Source: Antedon mediterranea (taxonomy: Eukaryota; Echinodermata; Crinoidea; Comatulida; Antedonidae). From it: a stretch of 64,000 nucleotides of DNA. Below are positions 15,118 to 26,224 of this stretch, piece by piece (within the stretch, counting starts at the first letter, position 1; each line of letters starts with the position of its first letter). The notes beneath the pieces are model-generated. The model worked only from the letters and a program-made list of their open reading frames with translations, made no database searches and was not told where the DNA came from. Position numbers and translations under genes: made by a program. The stretch is taken from the NCBI RefSeq assembly GCF_964355755.1, contig NC_092675.1, forward strand, positions 6,854,312 through 6,918,311. Reading direction: 5' to 3'.

Positions 15118-15350
15118 AATACACCGGGGTAACCCCCTACTCGTCTCGAAAGATGTACTAGGTTCTTTAAAGTGCACACGAGCAAGTTGTGTACACTGGA
15201 CCTACGGTTTATAGTCCTTATCCGAGAAGACTCGTTCTACCACCAGAACCATGGAGTGAGTGAGGCTTGAACCCCTGCCGATGTTATGGCTACGTGATTA
15301 CGGTTCCACTGTCTTAACCGCTCGGCCACTCACTCACTCACTCACTCTAA
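15118..15350 (-). mobile_element. tRNA-derived SINE, minus strand (5' part)
   Basis: On the minus strand the sequence reads GAGTGAGTGGCCGAGCGGTT (an A-box like that of Leu/Ser tRNA), then a B-box GGTTCAAGCCT about 50 bp on, then a conserved body containing GTGCACTTTAAAGAACCTAG. The same body recurs at 22,256-22,560, 55,400-55,715 and 58,215-58,400. The left edge of the window copy lies in a TCAC/GAGT simple repeat. Confidence 0.75.
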
Positions 15351-15448
15351 ACGCAATCAGAATTCTCTAACTTTTCCAAAGAGGAAGGATTGTGGATTGT
15401 TTGAGTTTGAAGAATATAGCGTAAAGTTAGGGCGGGATTTGACATTTG

Positions 15449-15545
15449 ACAAGATTGGACGCAACGAAGTGAGTTGACAAATCACAAGCGACAGTTTGGA
15501 TGATCCGTCAAATTTCTTGCGGTGCCCAGGGAGTTGCGTCAAAGC
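15449..15545. mobile_element. MITE family 1 relic
   Basis: The blocks GACGCAACGAAGTGAGTTGAC, AATCACAAGCGACAGTTTGG and GTCAAATTTCTTGCG match the core of family 1. Terminal repeats are not preserved, and a GC-rich stretch (to about 15,590) follows. Confidence 0.45.
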
Positions 15546-17033
15546 CGGGGCGGGGTGGGGGAGCGGCTGGTGGAGCGGCATCAGGGTGGTGGAACAATAA
15601 CTCTGTAAAAGGGCGTCTATTAAATCATAGAGATATTAACTATAATTATCTCGGATGGTTAAATGAATTTAGCATCATCACGCGAGCATTCGATAGGCAG
15701 TAATCGCTAGCTGACTAAACCCAGGGGGCCCGGAGCTTATGGGTCCTCTAAGCATTGCCCAGAGGAAAAAATGAACATTAAAATATGTCGAAAAGGATAA
15801 AAACACCCGAGGCCTCCAGCGTTGGAGATTCATAATCCAGGGGTTGTAGGTATTTATTGTACCTCATCATCATCATTACACTCATCTGTATTATTTTTTT
15901 TATTTACGCTGTCGAACTCATTTGAAAAGGTCGAGTAACAGCTGCATCCTTTTTTTTTTGCTCATATATTTATAACATTAGTTCCGTTTTAAATATTTGT
16001 ATTCGCTAACCGAGTAGTGCCTCCTATCCTTGCTAAATATTGCAATGGATAACTAACGTGAGCTTCAAATTAAAAGGTTCAAATTTCGACATTTGTAGGC
16101 CATACCCCAAAATATATACAGATGACTGAACTTGTGGGTGTTAATTTAATCTTCTCTTTTTCTTCCTCTGAAATAAACCGGTTAAATAACTAAATTCGGT
16201 TAGTCAGTGACCTGCTGTTGACATTTAGTAAAGTATAATGGATGTCAAAGGTGAGGAGGAGATTTTGGCAGGAACGTAATTTTTCTTTGAACGTTTTATA
16301 TTGTGCTTGGTAAATGAATGTAGGCCTACGCTTTAAAACATAATTGCAACTGGAAGATCCACTGGGTAATGTTGACATAATATATGCATAATGAACAGGT
16401 ACTCATAGATACATTAAGAAGCATTTGATTTGCGATGATCGATGACCTAAGAAAATGTTCATGTCAACGCGCATGCGGGGAAGTTGTGATGTAACTTCTC
16501 ACTCCATTGTCTTGAGAGGCCTTATAGGCCTATACAGTTGTGTTGGGTCCAGGCGACGGTTGTCGCAATCGAATGCTTCCTATTGATAATTGATAAACCT
16601 TCCGTATTATTTTGTTTGTTCTTTTGTCAATTCTTATAGTTCAACTTGATAGGCCTACTATCTACTGCCAATGTTGACAAAATTAAGGCTCCAACCAACT
16701 ATCCTAAATCGTATGACGTCATTGATGTTGAGAAGAACATCTGTGTCCATTATCTCCTAATGTTTCCCCATATTCAGCGACAAGATAAACTAAATTGATT
16801 GTTTTCAATATTAATCCATTTGTTAATTAATACATTAGATTGTATATGCAATAATGTTTTTATCTTTTGTTTTTTTTTATCTACAAACTATCAATTTAGT
16901 GCAGTATTTGCGTGCACGAAATAGATACAAAGATATGAAGAATAATATATGGCGCCTATTATCAAAAATAATTCGAGTATATTTGTGTATTTTGCTATCT
17001 TATCCTGTTATGTTCAAGATAAGCTACGCGTAC

Positions 17034-17040
17034 TATATAT
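17034..17040 (+). promoter_or_regulatory. Candidate TATA box of the MAM/CBM14 gene
   Basis: TATATAT lies about 61-67 bases before the chosen ATG at 17,101, a spacing that allows a short 5' leader. In such AT-rich DNA this match could be chance. Confidence 0.35.
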
Positions 17041-17100
17041 TGATTCCAGTTTTTCTTGGTTAATAATCGTAATTTAGTTTTCGCAAGTAGTTCATTTGAA

Positions 17101-20100
17101 ATGGCTAAAAAAGTGTTATTATTCGTTGTTTTGGTCATCGCCTGCGATAATATAAATTGTAAGGATTACCCTAAAAAGGTAGGATCATGTTTATCGTGTT
17201 TGATGAGAAAAATCACAGTAGTTGGTAGTTTAATAGCTGAAAACCTTCGTAAAAATGTTAGCTATAAACGTATCTTGACTTTTAGTATAACAGTAGTGAA
17301 AAACTGATGTATTTTTATAACACCGACAATCACGTTTGTTTGTGCTTTGCAGAAGAATAAAAATGCAGTGGGTTTGAGTACGTCCAGTCATACAGCATCA
17401 GGTATGACAATTGAGTACAAGTACAAATCAAGTAACAAAATGAAATCAGTGAATATATTGTTTTTTTTTAAAGTAATACGGTTGTTATACAAGTTAATTT
17501 TAGAGATTCTTCGAGCAAATCTTTTATAAGCTCTAAAACAAATTCCTTAAAATTGATTAATATACAGCTCCTAGTGGTCTTCATAAGCCTTTGCGGGCTG
17601 CGATACAAATGTGTGCATAGGATAATTGAAAAACTAACATAATTATAATATTACAGAATCAGAATTAATGAAACAAAATCGAGACGCCGATAAGTGCTTC
17701 TCTATAAGTAAATAACACAATTGCTTAATTTTTGCTTTAATTTGAGAAAAAGTGATATTTCCCTTTGAAAATAGATTTGTACAGTATTGACTGTGGATTT
17801 GAACAAGATGAATGTAGTTTTTCTCACGATATTTCGACGGCAGAAATGGGACCTGTGACTACATATTATTGGCGTAGAATTTGTGAAAACAGTAAGTATA
17901 TTTACACACTTTTGAAATGTATTCTAAACAACTAATAGAAAAAAAAAAGTACCGATTATTTTTGTCTATCAAAACATCCCCGGTTTGGCAAGTGTATACT
18001 ATTATAAAGTCTGTATAAGGCAAATACTTTGAATTGATAAATTGATATCAATAATACAAAATATACGTCACATCGTCACATTACATTATCGAGACAATTT
18101 GAAAAACTAGATTATAAAGTTTAAATTAATTCAAATTGTGTATAAGTACAGACAGAAAAGAACAAATAGACAAACCATTGTTTGCAATATCTCTATATTC
18201 TTGGTTTTTGGTGTTTCTTCTTCTTCGTTTTAATCTTTATTGCAGCTCAAACGAAGCTAGTGGTTAGAGGTAATCAGCAGCCCCTATAATATAATTATAT
18301 TATGAGCCTACACTGAACCTCCTCCAGAAAATTGATAGTTCTCTTCTTTACGTGTCTGTAAGACTAAGAGAATTTATATCGTAGTTGCACGACACGGCTT
18401 AAGGTATGCCGTGAGTCGTTATGCAAATAAGATTATGCAGGTGTAGTGGGACTGGTTGTTTGTCAGTCATTCGCGGTCAACACGCTACACTGCTAAGTTC
18501 TCTACTAAACTCGCATTAACATCCCCTTTAGGCCTATAAGTTTGTGTCTCTTTGATTCAGAACATGGCTTAATTATTAGGCCTAGTAGTTTATTCATGCG
18601 CGTCTACAACCGCATTGGCATAAAAAGGATAGCCGCTGTCCTTAATTACATGGACAAGAGAGTCATGGTCGAGGAAAGGCGGCCTTCATTCTGTCATGCG
18701 TACGATTTTTTGGAACTCTTAACTTTAACACAACCTAACCTTTTCATGTTTGAAATGTGCACGCGTACAGCAAACAAACTCGTAAGAAAGATTAAGTCTA
18801 TGTTATTAAACTTAAATGATGTAAATTGCATTTTCTAATTGTCTAGCTGCTCCAGGTTGTTCCATGCGAATGGATGCAGATGATTCTGAAAAGAGCTCGA
18901 TTCAGTCAATTCTCTTGTCTCCGTGGTTTAGTACAGATTCCGGCGTGGTTAGCATGTGGTACCGAATTCCATCAAAGAACGCAACAACAAAGTCTAAACT
19001 GTCAATGTACACACGCATTGATGGTGGTGAGAGAAAGTTGATATATTTAACGAGCAGTGAAATGGAAAGACCATGGGTGCCAATGAGCGATGAAGATTTT
19101 GAAAGACCATGGGTACCAATGAGCGTAGACGTGGATATGGGTCAATCATTGACGTTCAGGGTAATTTTTACAACAGTTTTCACTCCAATTTGCATTTAAA
19201 GATGTATTGTCCCTCTGAAAAAAATAATTATTTAAACATTTTCTTTTGAATATGCCATTTTATTGTCACGTAATAGTTATCCACTTTTACCAAAAAAATG
19301 ATTTAGGCCTACATGAAAAAACTGTAATTTAAAGCAAAAAATAATCAAATTGGCTGCCAGCCAATGGATTTTTTGTTGAATTTAACCATTTATATTGTAA
19401 TTTTATAAGTGAAAACATTATTTGTTAGGGGTTTTTTTCTACGGAAGTGATTAACTTTATTAAAACTACAAAATACACTATTCAAAGTCTGATTCAATGA
19501 ATCTTCATTTTTCGTGTTTTTGGGGGACAATACATCTTTAATATAACCACCAACACCACCATCATGTCTGTTTGATGGGATATGTTGTTTCTCTTCTTTC
19601 AACATGTTTCAACCGGCGTTGAGTTTTGCCCGTTTGTGATTCCAGCTCATGTATAGTAATGGCACGCTCGTGTATGCCAAAACTAGACTAGTGTTTATAT
19701 ACAGTACTGTACTTAAAACAATTAGTTACATCAATACAGAGGGCGTCAATTCTTTCCGTTACGGTTTGTTACCTAAAGCTTGGTTCCCACTGGAACGTAA
19801 CGCAAGGACGTAAACGCAACTCAAGCGTTTTAACCAATGACAAGCGAAGTTATAGACAGTTAGCAATCAAAAGCGAATAAGCCATCGCTTTTGATTGGTC
19901 AATTCACTTGCGTTGCGTTACGTCCTTGCGTTGCGTCGCTAGTGGGAACCACGCTTAAATTAGTAAATACATTAATATGCCGTCTTTATGATATTAATTT
20001 GTTTGTCATAAAAATGTAAAAGAATCAATTTAAATAGAAGGTTTGCGTGAGATGTTGATATACATTGAACCAGTGCTATGATCATATCATCTTTATTGAT

Positions 20101-23100
20101 ATTAATAATAGTTAATGCCATAGAGCGGTTCTTTTTATCTTTAAGATTGGAATTTGTTATATTAAATTACAGAATATGTCTACTTCCCATGAAACCATTG
20201 CAGTTTTTTTCTGCTGGAGTATCTATATATAAATTATGGTTAATTCTGACATAGGCGAGCACAATGCAAAAACTTCGGTACAAATCTCCGCCTTGGATAC
20301 CTACCTTATCTATCTGAGATGTACCGCGAAACGTAGATTTGATAACATTAGTGTTCACAGCGACACTATTGTTCCATATTTCTATCTTAGGAAGATATTA
20401 TAAAGAGTTTTTTAACACAATTTATGATTTCAACATTAGATTTTCATCTCAATTTCCATTCTTCCCGGTCAAAGTAATTTCCGGGTTTAAGATAAGTTCA
20501 CCTTGCAACAACCTGGTTTCAAATATTTTCTCTCTTTTATACACAAGGGAGCAGTTAGAATAATAAATTTGACCCTAAAGGTGACTGGAAACAGGCACTT
20601 TCCATCAATCAATACAGTGTCCCTTTGGAAGACGAAAAAAAAATCAGATATAGTAGGACTGGAGCTTAAGTTGGCCATTAATCATAGCCATTTCAGTTTT
20701 TTGTTTATCTTAAAACATACCGCGCGTGTGTGAAGGTACAGTAGTTAAATAATAGGAATTATACTGCAAATTAATAAAGATCAAATTAAATATACGCCAT
20801 AAAGAATCAGAATATATTGTGGGGAATAGTATTATAACATTACATAGGGAGATTTGATGATAAGACATTTTTCGAGTGAAATCCCGATAGCTGAGTTTTA
20901 TTGAGTAAGCTTGCAGGAATAACTGTAGGCTATCTTCCTGTGTCCCGTTAGGACCGAGATGTCTGTCCATGTTGCAAGCCGTACCATAATGTCTTCTTTC
21001 TTGGGCCCACTCTGTCACGGCAGTTAGTTTCAAAAGATGATTAAATTAAATAATGTATTAATAATTATTAGGATGGTATTCATTTGAATAAACGCCTCTC
21101 CAATAAAACATACCTTTGAATAATAAACCCCCCCCCCCCCCCCCACCCCAACCCAACCCAACCCAACCCAACTATCTAATAAACGTCCATCCACATATTT
21201 ATAACAACACAATTATACGGTACTATTTGTAGTAGAATTCACCGCACTGTTATCTACAATTTACCAAGCATTTGTTATTCTTTTTTAGCACTTTTCATAT
21301 CTATTAGAGGATTTCATTTGATTATAAATGTTACCATATTATTAAAACTACAAAATTTAACATATATCCCTCGAATAAGCACCTCCCTCAAATGACCTCC
21401 GCCTCCCCAAAGGGCCCTACCAAACAATAAAAACTGTACTTTAAAATGTTATTAATCATCTAAAACACTGTGAAACAAAGTAGTTTAGTTTTACGAATGT
21501 CAAGTATTTTCAATAATGGTAACCGACAGAAAACGTATAAGGAGAACATTATCATTCCGAAAACCATCGTCTACACTTCCTAGAGGGGGAGCGAGCGAAG
21601 CGAGCTCACCCTCTAGTAAAATTAAATTTCTCTTAACATTCTGATTAGGCCTACTGTTGATATTTATATTTAATGCTAATTCTATTCTGTTTTTAAATGA
21701 TTCTGTAAACATTGTGTTCATAAAAAAGAAGATTATTTCGTATTATAACCAACTGGCGAGTGCATATCCATATTCTGAAATTTTCCTTTCTTGAATCATT
21801 TTCCTGAAGTACCGTAGAGTTGTAGCTTGGTGGTTAACATGCTTATCACAAGGTTCATGGTTCAATCCTGGTGCCAGTGTTGTAAATCACGAGCATTTCT
21901 ACTCCAATCCTTAAGCCTCAAATGATACTTTTTGACTTTAGATTAGTAGGTCATAATGATTTGATTAAATAACTTGAAACGTTACTACTGTAACTTAAGT
22001 GCAGATTAAATATAGATATGTTGCAATAGAACCCGTATTAATATTATTTCATTTAATTTCCTCTCCTCTTTATCTTTCTGTTTATCAATTCTATCAGTTC
22101 AGCAAATTAGTTTCATAAAAATATTCGTTCCATATTAATAACTAAAAAAAAAAATCCAAAAATCTTTTTAATATCCAATGCCTAAAACAGAAAATATAAG
22201 TTTTGGCCCAAATGTATTGTTTTTGTTGTTGTAACATACACATGGCAACTTAATTGCGAGTGAGTGAGTGGCAGAGCGGTTAAGTGTAATACCTAGCCAT
22301 AACATCGGCAAGGGTTCGAGGGTCACTCGCTCCATCGTTCTGGTGGTAGGACGAGTCCTCTCTATTGTAAACCCGTAGGTCCAGTTTACACATCTAGCTC
22401 ATGTGCACTTTAAAGAACCTAGTAGGCCCACATCTTTTTCGAGACGAGTAGGAGGTTGCCCCGCCGTACTAGTACACACAGTCAGTCACTGATCATAACT
22501 GAGCCCTATGGGAGAGCAGCCATTGGAGCTACCCAGTACTAAGAAAATAATAATAATAAAAATAATTGTTTTTTGAGTAAGTAATCATTATTATAATATT
22601 TCTTGTTTCAGTTTGAAATCGTTGGATATATGGAAGACAGTACGGAAGATATTTACATTGATGATTTTGAATTCACCCCAACTTGTACGTATTTATTTTA
22701 TTTTAATTTCAACTATATTAGACATGTAAACGACTTCATAACTCGTATCATTACCATTAGTGTATTGACTGAAGAGTTTGGGAAAATAAAGGGATGTGAA
22801 ATTGACGTTACCTATTCAAATAAATAAACAATTAGACGTGATTCCATGGGTCTTGCAAAAACAGAAATCCAAAACTTCAGTGCAAAATCTTTAGCATTTA
22901 TGGCATATACTATAGTTGTATAGTCAGTCGATTCTCTGTATTGTGTCTATTTCCGAAGTATCATAGGAATATTTCGAAATACATCATCACGTGTTTCACG
23001 TGAATCTAGTAGTAGCCAACCCTTAACCTAACTTTATATGATACAGGCACCACATGTGATATAAATGAGATGCTGTATTACCAAATATTCCTATGATAGG

Positions 23101-23432
23101 CCTACTTCGGAAATAGATAGTATGTTGAGATACATTGTGTTGTGTGAACGATGAATAAATACTGTAAGTAAATTGAAAAGTAATTTTGATTACTTTTCAA
23201 AATTTGAAAATATGGATGATAATAATAAATGTATGATATTTATTTTATTTTAGCTGGTGCATTTTCATGTAATGATCAGTCGAATGTGTTCTACGCTGAT
23301 CCGAATGACTGTGGAAAATACTTTCACTGCGACGGCTACAGGACATGGCATCGTTCTTGTGGGCCTGATACAGTCTTTAATCCAGTCATTTCATCATGCG
23401 ATTGGCCATATAATGTTCCAGGTTGTGATTAA
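17101..23432 (+). CDS. Secreted MAM domain and chitin-binding (CBM14) protein, six exons
   Basis: Exons: 17,101-17,178; 17,353-17,401; 17,775-17,891; 18,847-19,160; 22,612-22,684; 23,254-23,432. All introns are GT-AG, and the phases (0,1,1,0,1) join to a 269-residue protein. Residues 1-20 form a signal peptide (MAKK followed by a Leu/Val-rich core). Residues about 47-210 are a MAM domain: it opens with CGFE.DECSF, contains a W-S-DSG core, and closes with the [10 protein letters not shown] motif. The last exon is a type-2 chitin-binding (peritrophin-A) domain with six cysteines and the motifs DCGKYFHC and FNP...CDWP. This suggests an extracellular protein that binds chitin-like or glycan matrix through its C-terminus, with the MAM domain for adhesion or assembly; the function is inferred from domains only. 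The ERPWVPMS segment in exon 4 is duplicated in tandem. The start is the only ATG giving a signal peptide in frame. Confidence 0.85.
19065..19136 (+). repeat. 36-bp in-frame tandem duplication inside the MAM domain
   Basis: Two units begin at 19,065 and 19,101 (GAAAGACCATGGGT), encoding ERPWVPMS twice within exon 4 of the MAM/CBM14 gene. The reading frame is kept. The extra 12 residues lie late in the MAM domain, just before the exon boundary. Confidence 0.8.
19200..19537. mobile_element. TTAA-flanked MITE, family 2, copy 2
   Basis: A 338-bp element with inverted ends AGATGTATTGTCCC / GGGACAATACATCT, flanked by TTAA at 19,196-19,199 and 19,538-19,541. It is the reverse-orientation homologue of 2,311-2,639. 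It lies in intron 4 of the MAM/CBM14 gene, 40 bp after the exon 4 donor. Confidence 0.85.
19777..19956. mobile_element. MITE, family 1 (CTTGGTTCCCACT ends)
   Basis: A nearly palindromic element: AGCTTGGTTCCCACT...ACGTAACGCAAGGACGTA on the left, TACGTCCTTGCGTTGCG...AGTGGGAACCACGCT on the right, with TAAA and TTAA at the two ends. It is in intron 4 of the MAM/CBM14 gene. Clean sister copies are at 28,037-28,184 and 28,264-28,425. Confidence 0.85.
21127..21172. repeat. Poly-C run and (AACCC)n tract
   Basis: About 18 consecutive C is followed by several AACCC units. The minus strand reads (GGGTT)n then poly-G, which could fold into a G-quadruplex. It lies in intron 4 of the MAM/CBM14 gene. Confidence 0.9.
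21580..21616. repeat. Short GC-rich hairpin
   Basis: A 37-bp imperfect palindrome, CTAGAGGG...GAGCGAGCGAAGCGAGCTC...CCCTCTAG. It stands out as GC-rich in AT-rich surroundings. A role as a terminator or part of a mobile element cannot be decided here. Confidence 0.6.
21817..21895 (+). mobile_element. tRNA-like SINE head or tRNA pseudogene
   Basis: An A-box-like TAGCTTGGTGGTTAA is followed, about 30 bases on, by a canonical B-box GGTTCAATCC. No clean cloverleaf closes around them, so a SINE head or tRNA relic is more likely than a functional tRNA. Confidence 0.4.
22256..22560 (+). mobile_element. tRNA-derived SINE, most complete copy
   Basis: The head has GAGTGAGTGGCAGAGCGGTT (A-box) and GGTTCGAGGGTC (B-box). 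The body carries the GTAGGTCCAGTTTACACAT and GTGCACTTTAAAGAACCTAG blocks found in the other copies. The end is an AATAATAATAA tail at 22,540-22,560. It sits in intron 4 of the MAM/CBM14 gene, about 50 bp before exon 5. Confidence 0.85.
22948..23116. mobile_element. MITE-like inverted-repeat element
   Basis: The left end CTATTTCCGAAGTATCATAG is mirrored by CTATGATAGGCCTACTTCGG and AAATAG at the right end; the arms extend about 30 bp. It is in intron 5 of the MAM/CBM14 gene. No target-site duplication is obvious. Confidence 0.65.
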
Positions 23433-23452
23433 TTCATACGTTGGGGTCTTAT

Positions 23453-23610
23453 TAAAACGCAGTTCCTACTTGGACATAACGCAACGACGTAGACGCAACG
23501 CAAATAAGTTGACCAATCACATAGTTCGGATGATCCACCGGGTCGTGATTGGTCAAATTACTTTTGGATTGTTTATATCCTTATGTTGCGTTCGAGTGGG
23601 AAAGCTTAAG
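23453..23610. mobile_element. MITE family 1 copy in the 3' UTR of the MAM/CBM14 gene
   Basis: Left blocks CAGTTCCTACTTGG, ACGCAACGACGTAGACG and GTTGACCAATCACA are mirrored by TGATTGGTCAAATTAC, TTGCGTTCGAGTGGG and AAGCTTAA. It lies between the stop codon (23,432) and the AATAAA at 23,627, so it should be transcribed and could form a stem in the mRNA. Confidence 0.75.
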
Positions 23611-23626
23611 CATGAAGTACAGATTC

Positions 23627-23632
23627 AATAAA
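23627..23632 (+). terminator. Poly(A) signal AATAAA of the MAM/CBM14 gene
   Basis: This is the first canonical AATAAA downstream of the stop codon, 195 bp beyond it, on the same strand. Confidence 0.6.
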
Positions 23633-23697
23633 ATGTTCACATATACCCTGTTACATCGACTAGTTTATTATTATTATTTGTTGGCATCGGTGTTTGT

Positions 23698-23860
23698 AAA
23701 GCTCTGTCTACACTAAACGTTATGTGACAAAACAATGGGAGGTGCCCATTATATGGACATTATGATGTCACATCACTACCATATTTGAACATATTACTAC
23801 CATATCTGGTCACATCACACTTTTTTAGTCAAACTAGTTTGATAGTGTAGACAGAGCTTA
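23698..23860. mobile_element. MITE, family 3
   Basis: Inverted ends AGCTCTGTCTACACT / AGTGTAGACAGAGCT, with TAAA on the left and TTAA at the right junction. Inside it repeats the CATATTTG...CATATCTGG blocks. It begins just downstream of the MAM/CBM14 poly(A) signal. Confidence 0.8.
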
Positions 23861-25900
23861 AGGTTGTTATTATAATGACTGACTTTATTATCAATCTTTA
23901 TTTAAAAATTTAAGAACGAAGGAAGAAAGTATTACTTTCAGGACACTTTTATTGTTAATCATTACGAAGACTATGAATTGTATAACTGTAACGAAGATAG
24001 TCAGTCTGTGTCATTTTATGGTACCACCGAAACACGTATGATGATATTGGGATCAAGAGAACAGGCCTACGGTGGGTGGATGAAAGTAATGACGATATGC
24101 TAATGTGTTAAGAACAGAGTTAGTTCACTTTATAGAGAATGGATGATCTCTGCTTATCCGTGGCGAATTTTATAGGATCTCCTTCAATTTTACTATTAAT
24201 AGTAATCGATCATCAACATTTCCTGTTTAAACCTACAAATGCGAACTTTCTGGATCCACCGCGGTTTGTGAAAAGAATCGTCATTATTTCGTGTAGATAA
24301 CGACGACGAGGATAACTTTTACAATTGATTCTTTTAGCATTATGCAATTTATCACTTGTTAGTCCTAATCAATGGTTTGATATTTATCTTCATAATGTCA
24401 TTACAGATGCAGGTCTATACATAGCAACAAACAACTTTGACATTCAAAGTGTCATGGCGTCGTTGGTTTCCATAGTGATTAACAAAAAAATAATAATCAC
24501 CGTGCTTATGTTGAAGATCGGTGACATTTACTTTCCCAGCTGCCTTATCACATTCATAAATGATTTATAGGGATGAGGGTGACGTTAATATGGTTAAAAA
24601 AAAAAAAACATTTCCGTCATGGCCTAACAGGGTGCTAAGAGCCAATTTATAATGTTAGAAGATATGTACAAGTTTATTAATTTATGTAAATTTAATGCAT
24701 TTTTTAAAAGAATAAGGTATAAACCAAAAGAACAATCAATTATACAAGCGTGAATGAAAAGAAATACTGGGTGGGAGATCGTCTAGAATAGCGGCGGGTG
24801 CTGTATATACCGGAGTGTGATGGTGTAATGGTAATATCGGACTAGCATGTGATAGGCATGGGTTCGAGGTTATCTGTACCATAATAATTGCATCCTTGGG
24901 CAAGATGCTTTACTCCCATTGCCTCGTCCTTTGGATGGGATGTAAAGTCGTTGGTCCCGTGTACTTAACAGTGCACGTTAAAGAAATTGGTACACTATTC
25001 GAAAAGAGTAGAGGATCGTCTCCCGGTGTGCTGATCTGATAGGCGCTGCACTGCTGGCTACCGTGGGTCCATGGAGGGCCTAATTCGAATTTCCTCAGTT
25101 TCCAGTTAAACTTGAGGACCAGAATAATTTAACATTTAACATTTTAACATTTTTTTAGTTCGCAGCACCTGTATTTAAAGTGAGAATTATTTCGCGACGC
25201 TCCTTCTGTTTGATAGCTGACAAAACATATGTCAGATTGTTAACAATTTTGTTGCAAGTAAAGTTCATATTTTAGAAATGACCTTTATACCCGGAGCTAC
25301 TCTTTAAGATCGAGAATTACAATAAAAAAAACATTATAATATTACATGTTGTATAAGTTATGATTTGAGTCTACTGATAACATACAATTGGGGCGTCATT
25401 TTCCTGCCAAACAAGCGCATTTATCAGTGTATAAAACAATTTTGTTCTATGTGATACGTTATATTCAGATTGCACCACATTATTTGTTCTTAAAAAACAT
25501 ATCGGTAAAAGTATTGACATCATCATCATCATCATCATCATCGATGTCATCATCCCGTTGTCATTATTTCGACTTTTACACTCTTCCTAATTCGTTGTCA
25601 TCCCGTCCAGTATTCGTTATACTTCATATAGTTAATATTATTTTAACGGTAAATAACCACATCTCACACAAAACAATTAAATTGCAACACCTATTTAATA
25701 TACATTTTAAAACAGTTTGACAAACTGGAACGTATAATATCAGATTTGAAAGATGACGTACTCTTCAACTGACAATGGTGGTAATGCTGCATTATTCATT
25801 TCAGTTAATAAGCTAAAAAATACAAATAATAATAATAAAGACATTTCGAATAATTATTAATAAAGATAGTTGGTTTAATTACATCCGCCACCAGGTTGCA
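23861..25900. other. Intergenic region between the two MAM genes
   Basis: No exon could be supported here on either strand. It holds a tRNA-type SINE (24,815-25,155) and a (CAT)n microsatellite (about 25,517-25,545). The 3'-terminal exon of the minus-strand MAM gene should lie here or just above, but I could not identify it. Confidence 0.5.
24815..25155 (+). mobile_element. Second tRNA-derived SINE family
   Basis: The head reads TGGTGTAATGGTAATATCGG (A-box-like), then GGTTCGAGGTTATC (B-box) about 40 bp later. The body is unlike the 22,256 SINE. It ends in repeated AACATTT units. Only one copy was recognised in the window. Confidence 0.6.
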
Positions 25901-26224
25901 TTCAGCGGGAGATATAATTATAATGTTTAATAGGTTTCGCTGAATAGTGGTCTACTTAGAGCTTTTGTTAGACGTATATTTAATACTGTAATCATATTTG
26001 ATGGCAGGAAACTATACATTTCCAAGGTGAAAGAACAAAAAAAACCACAAAAAATAACGTTTTAATGTTATAGCTTATGTGCAATAATTCACAAGATTTG
26101 TGACGTAGGAGATACATTAACTTGAAAGGTCAAGCGCTAAATGGTCGGTATAATTATTATAACAACTGAAAATGTAAGTTGTTACTGACGCTAAAATAAT
26201 TATTATAAAGTTAATAAAACTTAC

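Larger units (their letters stand above)
1..17100. other. Gene-free AT-rich region with scattered repeats
   Basis: No open frame here resembles a known protein, and the longest frames (about 110 codons, for example at 7,639-7,968 and 11,187-11,519) have no domain-like pattern or plausible splice context. The stretch holds MITEs at 2,311-2,639, 5,107-5,349 and 9,280-9,412, relics of a third MITE family near 10.9, 13.3 and 15.5 kb, a minus-strand tRNA-derived SINE at 15,118-15,350, and many short AT runs. Small exons of an unrecognised gene could be hidden here; I saw none that I could support. Confidence 0.6.

Noticed and set aside
18542-18838. 98-codon open frame within intron 3 of the MAM/CBM14 gene
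   Set aside because: It interrupts an otherwise clean phase-1 intron and shows no similarity to MAM or other domains.
25902-25939. Possible last exon of the minus-strand MAM gene
   Set aside because: An AG and an in-phase short frame exist (12 residues, then a stop), but there is no conserved sequence and no AATAAA close by on that strand.
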